From JAGOEY01 sp017997515 (GTDB lineage: Bacteria > Pseudomonadota > Gammaproteobacteria > Burkholderiales > Burkholderiaceae_C), in the NCBI GenBank assembly GCA_026314275.1, contig CP111109.1:2666001-2730000 (forward strand): DNA of 64,000 nt, written 5' to 3'. A program made the translations under genes and the position numbers. The notes below the pieces were generated by a model. It was not told where the DNA came from, did no database searches, and saw only the letters and a list, made by a program, of their open reading frames with translations. Shown here one piece after another: positions 60,712-64,000 of the stretch. Every line of letters starts with the position of its first letter. Within the stretch, counting starts at the first letter, position 1.

Positions 60712-62043
60712 ATGAACGATGTATCGGTCATCGACCGCTTCCTCGACGTTTTCTCACGCTACATCGACTCGGGCTTCGGGCTTCTGCAGGGAGAGGTGGC
60801 GTTCCTCACGGCCACGCTGATCGTCATTGACATGACGTTGGCGGGACTGCTCTGGGCAATGAGCTATGCCACCGGCCAGGGCGAAGACGTGATCGCCAAG
60901 CTGATCCGCAAGGTGCTTTACGTCGGTGCCTTCGCCTACATCATCGGCAACTTCAACATGCTGGCGGGCGTCCTGTTCCGTTCCTTCGCCGGCCTGGGCC
61001 TGGCGGCCAGCGGCTCGACCTTGAGCATGGGCAACTTCCTGCAACCGGGGCGGCTGGCCAAGGTCGGTATCGACGCCGGGGCGCCGATCCTCGACCAGAT
61101 TAGGGAGCTTGCGGGATTCCCGGAGGTGTTCATCCACATCGCGCCCATCGTTGTGCTGTTCCTCGCCTGGATCGTGGTCATCGTCAGTTTCTTCGTGTTG
61201 GCGGTGCAGCTCTTCATCACGCTGATCGAGTTCAAGCTGACCACACTGGCGGGCTTCGTACTGGTGCCATTCGCGTTGTGGAACAAGACGGCGTTCCTTG
61301 CCGAGAAGGTCCTGGGCAATGTGGTGTCTTCGGGCATCAAGGTGCTGGTACTCGCCGTCATCGTGGGCATCGGCTCGGGACTGTTCGTCGAGTTCAATAT
61401 ACCGGCCGGAGCCGAGCCCTCCATCGACCAGGCGCTGGTCATCATGCTGGCCTCGCTGTCCATGCTGGCCCTGGGCATCTTCGGGCCGGGCATCGCGACG
61501 GGGTTGGTATCCGGTGGACCGCAGCTCGGCGCGGGCGCGATGGCCGGTGCTGCCATCGGCGCGGCCGGAACCGCTGTCGCAATCGGTGCCGCGGCTTCTG
61601 GCGTTGGTAGTGCCGTGGCCGCCGGGGTACGCATGGCCCCGGCAGCCGCGAGAGCAGCAGCCAGCGGTGCGCGTTCGATGGCTTCGAACGCCAGCAGCGC
61701 CAGGTCCGCATACCAGGCCGGTTCCGCTTCGGCCGGTGGCGGCCTCAAGGGCGCTGCCGCTGGCCTGGGCAATGTTGCCAAGACCGGGGCGCAGGCGACT
61801 CGGCAGAAGGCGGCCGATGGTGCGCGCTCGCTGAAGGTACACGCGGCAGCCGCGTTCCGGGAAGGCGGTGGCACCGCCGATGCCGCCACCTCATCACCAC
61901 CCACCGAACAGCCCGCCTGGGCCAAGCGCCTGCATCGCAGGCAGCAACTCAGCCATGCAGCCACGACCGCTGCCCACACCTTGCGCGGTGGCGACGCCGG
62001 CAGTTCTAGCCAAGGCCCAAGCCTTCGTGATTCCGACTCATAA
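60712..62043 (+). CDS. trbL: Conjugal transfer protein TrbL (VirB6-like)
   Basis: A 443-residue polytopic inner-membrane protein with about six helices in residues 25-270, then a long Ala/Ser/Gly-rich cytoplasmic tail of low complexity (about 280-400). VirB6-like channel component. Starts MNDVSVIDRFLDVFSRYIDSGF. Confidence 0.92.
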   Translation: MNDVSVIDRFLDVFSRYIDSGFGLLQGEVAFLTATLIVIDMTLAGLLWAMSYATGQGEDVIAKLIRKVLYVGAFAYIIGNFNMLAGVLFRSFAGLGLAASGSTLSMGNFLQPGRLAKVGIDAGAPILDQIRELAGFPEVFIHIAPIVVLFLAWIVVIVSFFVLAVQLFITLIEFKLTTLAGFVLVPFALWNKTAFLAEKVLGNVVSSGIKVLVLAVIVGIGSGLFVEFNIPAGAEPSIDQALVIMLASLSMLALGIFGPGIATGLVSGGPQLGAGAMAGAAIGAAGTAVAIGAAASGVGSAVAAGVRMAPAAARAAASGARSMASNASSARSAYQAGSASAGGGLKGAAAGLGNVAKTGAQATRQKAADGARSLKVHAAAAFREGGGTADAATSSPPTEQPAWAKRLHRRQQLSHAATTAAHTLRGGDAGSSSQGPSLRDSDS

Positions 62044-62054
62044 GGAGTACTCCC

Positions 62055-62759
62055 ATGCGATTCAAACGACCGCAGGTGCGCTATGCCGACACGCCGCAGC
62101 CTGCTACCCCTTACCAATCGGCCGCCCAGGTCTGGGACGAGCGCATCGGCTCGGCCCGTGTGCAGGCCAAGAACTGGCGCTTCATGGCCTTTGGTTGCCT
62201 GACGCTGGCCGTGCTGATGGCGGGCGGCCTGGTCTGGCGCTCGGCGCAGTCCATCGTCACGCCTTACGTGATCGAAGTAGACAATGCCGGCCAGGTGCGC
62301 GCCGTGGGCGAAGCCGCTACGCCGTACCAGCCCAGCGATGCCCAGGTGGCGTACCACCTGGGCCGTTTCATTGGCTTGGTGCGTGGGTTGTCCATCGACC
62401 CCATCGTCGTGCGCCAGAACTGGCTGGATGCCTACGACTACACCACCGACAAGGGCGCCGTGGTGCTCAACGAGTACGCGCGGGTGAACGATCCGTTCTC
62501 ACGCATCGGCAAGGAATCCGTGACGGTGCAGATCAGCAGCGTGACCCGTGCGAGCGACTCGTCTTTCAACGTGCGCTGGACGGAGACGCGCTTCGTGAAC
62601 GGCGCACTGGACCGCACGGAACGTTGGAACGCCGTGGTGTCCACCGTGCTGCAAACCCCGCGCACGGAGCAGCGTGTGCGCAAGAACCCCCTGGGCATCT
62701 ACGTCAATGGTCTGTCGTGGAGCCGCGAGTTGGAAGCGAACGAAGGAGCAAAACCATGA
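62055..62759 (+). CDS. trbF: Conjugal transfer protein TrbF (VirB8-like)
   Basis: A 234-residue bitopic inner-membrane protein: cytoplasmic N-terminus, one helix near residues 39-57 (FMAFGCLTLAVLMAGGLVW), then a periplasmic NTF2-like domain (YHLGRFIGLVRGLSIDP ... SFNVRWTETRF). Scaffold of the secretion channel. Its stop overlaps trbG by ATGA. Confidence 0.93.
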   Translation: MRFKRPQVRYADTPQPATPYQSAAQVWDERIGSARVQAKNWRFMAFGCLTLAVLMAGGLVWRSAQSIVTPYVIEVDNAGQVRAVGEAATPYQPSDAQVAYHLGRFIGLVRGLSIDPIVVRQNWLDAYDYTTDKGAVVLNEYARVNDPFSRIGKESVTVQISSVTRASDSSFNVRWTETRFVNGALDRTERWNAVVSTVLQTPRTEQRVRKNPLGIYVNGLSWSRELEANEGAKP

Positions 62760-63757
62760 ATGCACATTTCCGTAAGCCCGCTTTGCCGGTGATCCTGCTG
62801 GCATCCACCGTCCTGTTCACGGGCTGCGCCACGCAGGGCAAGCCGCCGCCGTCCATCTCGCTCGATGAACCGGTGCAAGCGCAACCGCTGCCCGAAGCGC
62901 CGAAGCCCGTGGAGGTGGTCAGCGTACCCGAGCCGCTGGCCTTGCCGGGGCAACTGATGCCGTTGTCCGGCACGGGGGACGCCAAACTTGCGCAAGAGCC
63001 TGCGGACGAGAAGGTGCGCGTATCACGCGCCAATGCCGAGGCGCGCATCGCACCCACGCGCGAGGGCTATGTGAACGCGATCCAGGTCTGGCCCTTCACC
63101 GATGGCGCGCTGTACCAGGTCTATGCGGCTGTGGGCCGCGTGACGGTGGTTGCCTTGCAACCCGGCGAAGAACTGGTGACGGTGGCTGCGGGCGATACCG
63201 TTCGCTGGATCGTGGGCGATACGTCCAGCGGTTCCGGCGCGGACTTGCGCGTCAATGTGATGGTGAAGCCGATCCGCTCGGGGTTGAAGACGAATCTGGT
63301 CATCACGACCAGCCGGCGTACCTACCTGCTGGAGCTGACCGCGACCGAGAAGGCATGGATGGCGTCGGTGTCCTGGGAGTATCCCAAGGACAAGATGCTG
63401 GCCTTGCAGCGCCAGGCACAGGCGGCCGGTGCGGCTGCGCCGGTCGATAGCGGCCTGTCGCTGGAGAAGATCCGCTTCCGCTATGCGGTCAGCGGCAGCA
63501 ATCCGCCGTGGAAGCCGCTGCGCGCTTTCGATGACGGCGAGAAGGTCTACATCCAGTTCCCGCCAGGTATTGCCCATGGCGAGCTGCCGCCGCTGTTTGT
63601 GATCGGCGCGCAGGGCGACGGGCAACTGGTGAACTACCGCTTCCGCCCGCCGTACTACATCGTGGATCGGCTGTTTGGTGCGGCCGAGTTGCGGCTGGGC
63701 GGGGACAATGGCGACGTGGTGCGGATTGAGCGCACGGATGGCGTAGGGAGGAATTGA
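62756..63757 (+). CDS. trbG: Conjugal transfer protein TrbG (VirB9-like)
   Basis: A 333-residue outer-membrane-associated protein with a lipoprotein-like signal (LASTVLFTGCATQ). The VirB9-like domain includes GYVNAIQVWPFTDGALYQVY, KTNLVITTSRRTYLLEL and the C-terminal LFVIGAQGDGQLVNYRFRPPYYIVDRLF. Forms the outer ring of the channel with TrbI. Confidence 0.94.
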   Translation: MNAHFRKPALPVILLASTVLFTGCATQGKPPPSISLDEPVQAQPLPEAPKPVEVVSVPEPLALPGQLMPLSGTGDAKLAQEPADEKVRVSRANAEARIAPTREGYVNAIQVWPFTDGALYQVYAAVGRVTVVALQPGEELVTVAAGDTVRWIVGDTSSGSGADLRVNVMVKPIRSGLKTNLVITTSRRTYLLELTATEKAWMASVSWEYPKDKMLALQRQAQAAGAAAPVDSGLSLEKIRFRYAVSGSNPPWKPLRAFDDGEKVYIQFPPGIAHGELPPLFVIGAQGDGQLVNYRFRPPYYIVDRLFGAAELRLGGDNGDVVRIERTDGVGRN

Positions 63758-63758
63758 C

Positions 63759-64000
63759 ATGGGCCAGGATGACACTCCCGACCTCGCCACGCCGCAGGCG
63801 GGCAAGGTGGCGCCCGATGCTGTGGCGCTGCGCGCGCAGCCGCGCCCGGTCACGCGCCTGAACCGGCGCACCTTGACCATCCTCACTGGCGGCCTGTCGA
63901 TCGCCGTGCTCGGCGCCACGATCTGGTCGCTGCAACCGCACCGGCGCGGTGCCAACGATCAGGCAGAGCTTTACAACGTCGATCGCGTGTCGAAGTCCGA
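63759..64000 (+). CDS. trbI: Conjugal transfer protein TrbI (VirB10-like), 3' end outside window
   Basis: Starts MGQDDTPDLATPQAGKVAPD; the cytoplasmic N-terminus is followed by one membrane helix (TLTILTGGLSIAVLGATIW, about 43-61) and the beginning of a periplasmic region. VirB10-like spanning protein. Only 80 residues are inside the window. GGAGG site precedes ATG 63759. Confidence 0.9.
   Translation, partial: MGQDDTPDLATPQAGKVAPDAVALRAQPRPVTRLNRRTLTILTGGLSIAVLGATIWSLQPHRRGANDQAELYNVDRVSKS

Noticed and set aside
60936..62357. 473-codon open frame on the minus strand
   Set aside because: Antisense to trbL and trbF; Arg/Pro/Ser-rich without domains.
1..64000. CRISPR arrays
   Set aside because: No regularly spaced repeats with unique spacers were seen; the iterons (three units, 5-6 bp gaps) and the heptamer repeat are not CRISPR.
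1..64000. tRNA, rRNA genes or attachment sites of the ICE
   Set aside because: No cloverleaf or rRNA-like sequence was recognised and no integrase lies in the window, so att sites are probably outside.

Overview
The window is the core of a Tn4371-type integrative and conjugative element (ICE) from a GC-rich betaproteobacterium, most likely Comamonadaceae (inferred from protein style and ICE backbone; no 16S gene or integrase is present). The backbone genes run left to right in the usual Tn4371 order: small ICE genes, a DUF932 gene and a large ParB-like protein (3.2-10 kb); DUF736, an XRE regulator, DUF2958, DUF2285, an AlpA-like HTH protein, repA, iterons, parA, a ribbon-helix-helix partner, DUF2840, the TraF peptidase and the relaxase (18.5-27.2 kb); then, after a large cargo insertion, eexN, traG, a CopG-like gene and trbB-C-D-E-J-L-F-G-I (52.9-64 kb, trbI cut by the window edge). 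A DNA methyltransferase plus PD-(D/E)XK nuclease pair forms a likely restriction or defence module at the left edge.

Cargo is metal resistance: a dmeR-dmeF Co/Ni efflux pair (13.0-14.3 kb), a mercury cassette merR/merTPA (14.5-17.5 kb), and a copper cluster (28.9-50.0 kb). The copper cluster encodes a sensor kinase and a broken response regulator, a TolC-like protein, a multicopper oxidase, a cupredoxin, a CusF-like protein, Met/His-rich proteins, two DUF2933 proteins, an ICMT-like methyltransferase, a CopZ-like chaperone, a copper P-type ATPase, a DUF3141 protein, a YVTN beta-propeller, a cytochrome c and a second, decayed ATPase.

Insertion sequences dominate the recent history. Five 1148-bp copies of one IS5-family element, one diverged 1151-bp relative, two 1474-bp IS701-family copies and one 822-bp IS427-like element are delimited by their terminal repeats and flanking target sites. 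They interrupt the DUF932 gene, the copper response regulator, a membrane-protein gene and the second ATPase. The mer genes sit in a 3034-bp cassette with Tn3-family terminal repeats, no transposase, and a 5-bp target duplication inside a ykvA-type gene. Two identical-order IS701+IS5 pairs form 2626-bp inverted repeats around 37 kb of the element. The second pair truncates both the second copper ATPase and a LysR-type gene next to traG.

Non-coding structure includes three 18-bp iterons plus an AT-rich stretch between repA and parA (candidate oriV), GC-rich dispersed repeats between backbone genes, recurrent GC-rich hairpins just after stop codons, a long stem-loop leader upstream of the DUF932 gene, and a classical mer operator with a 19-bp promoter spacer.
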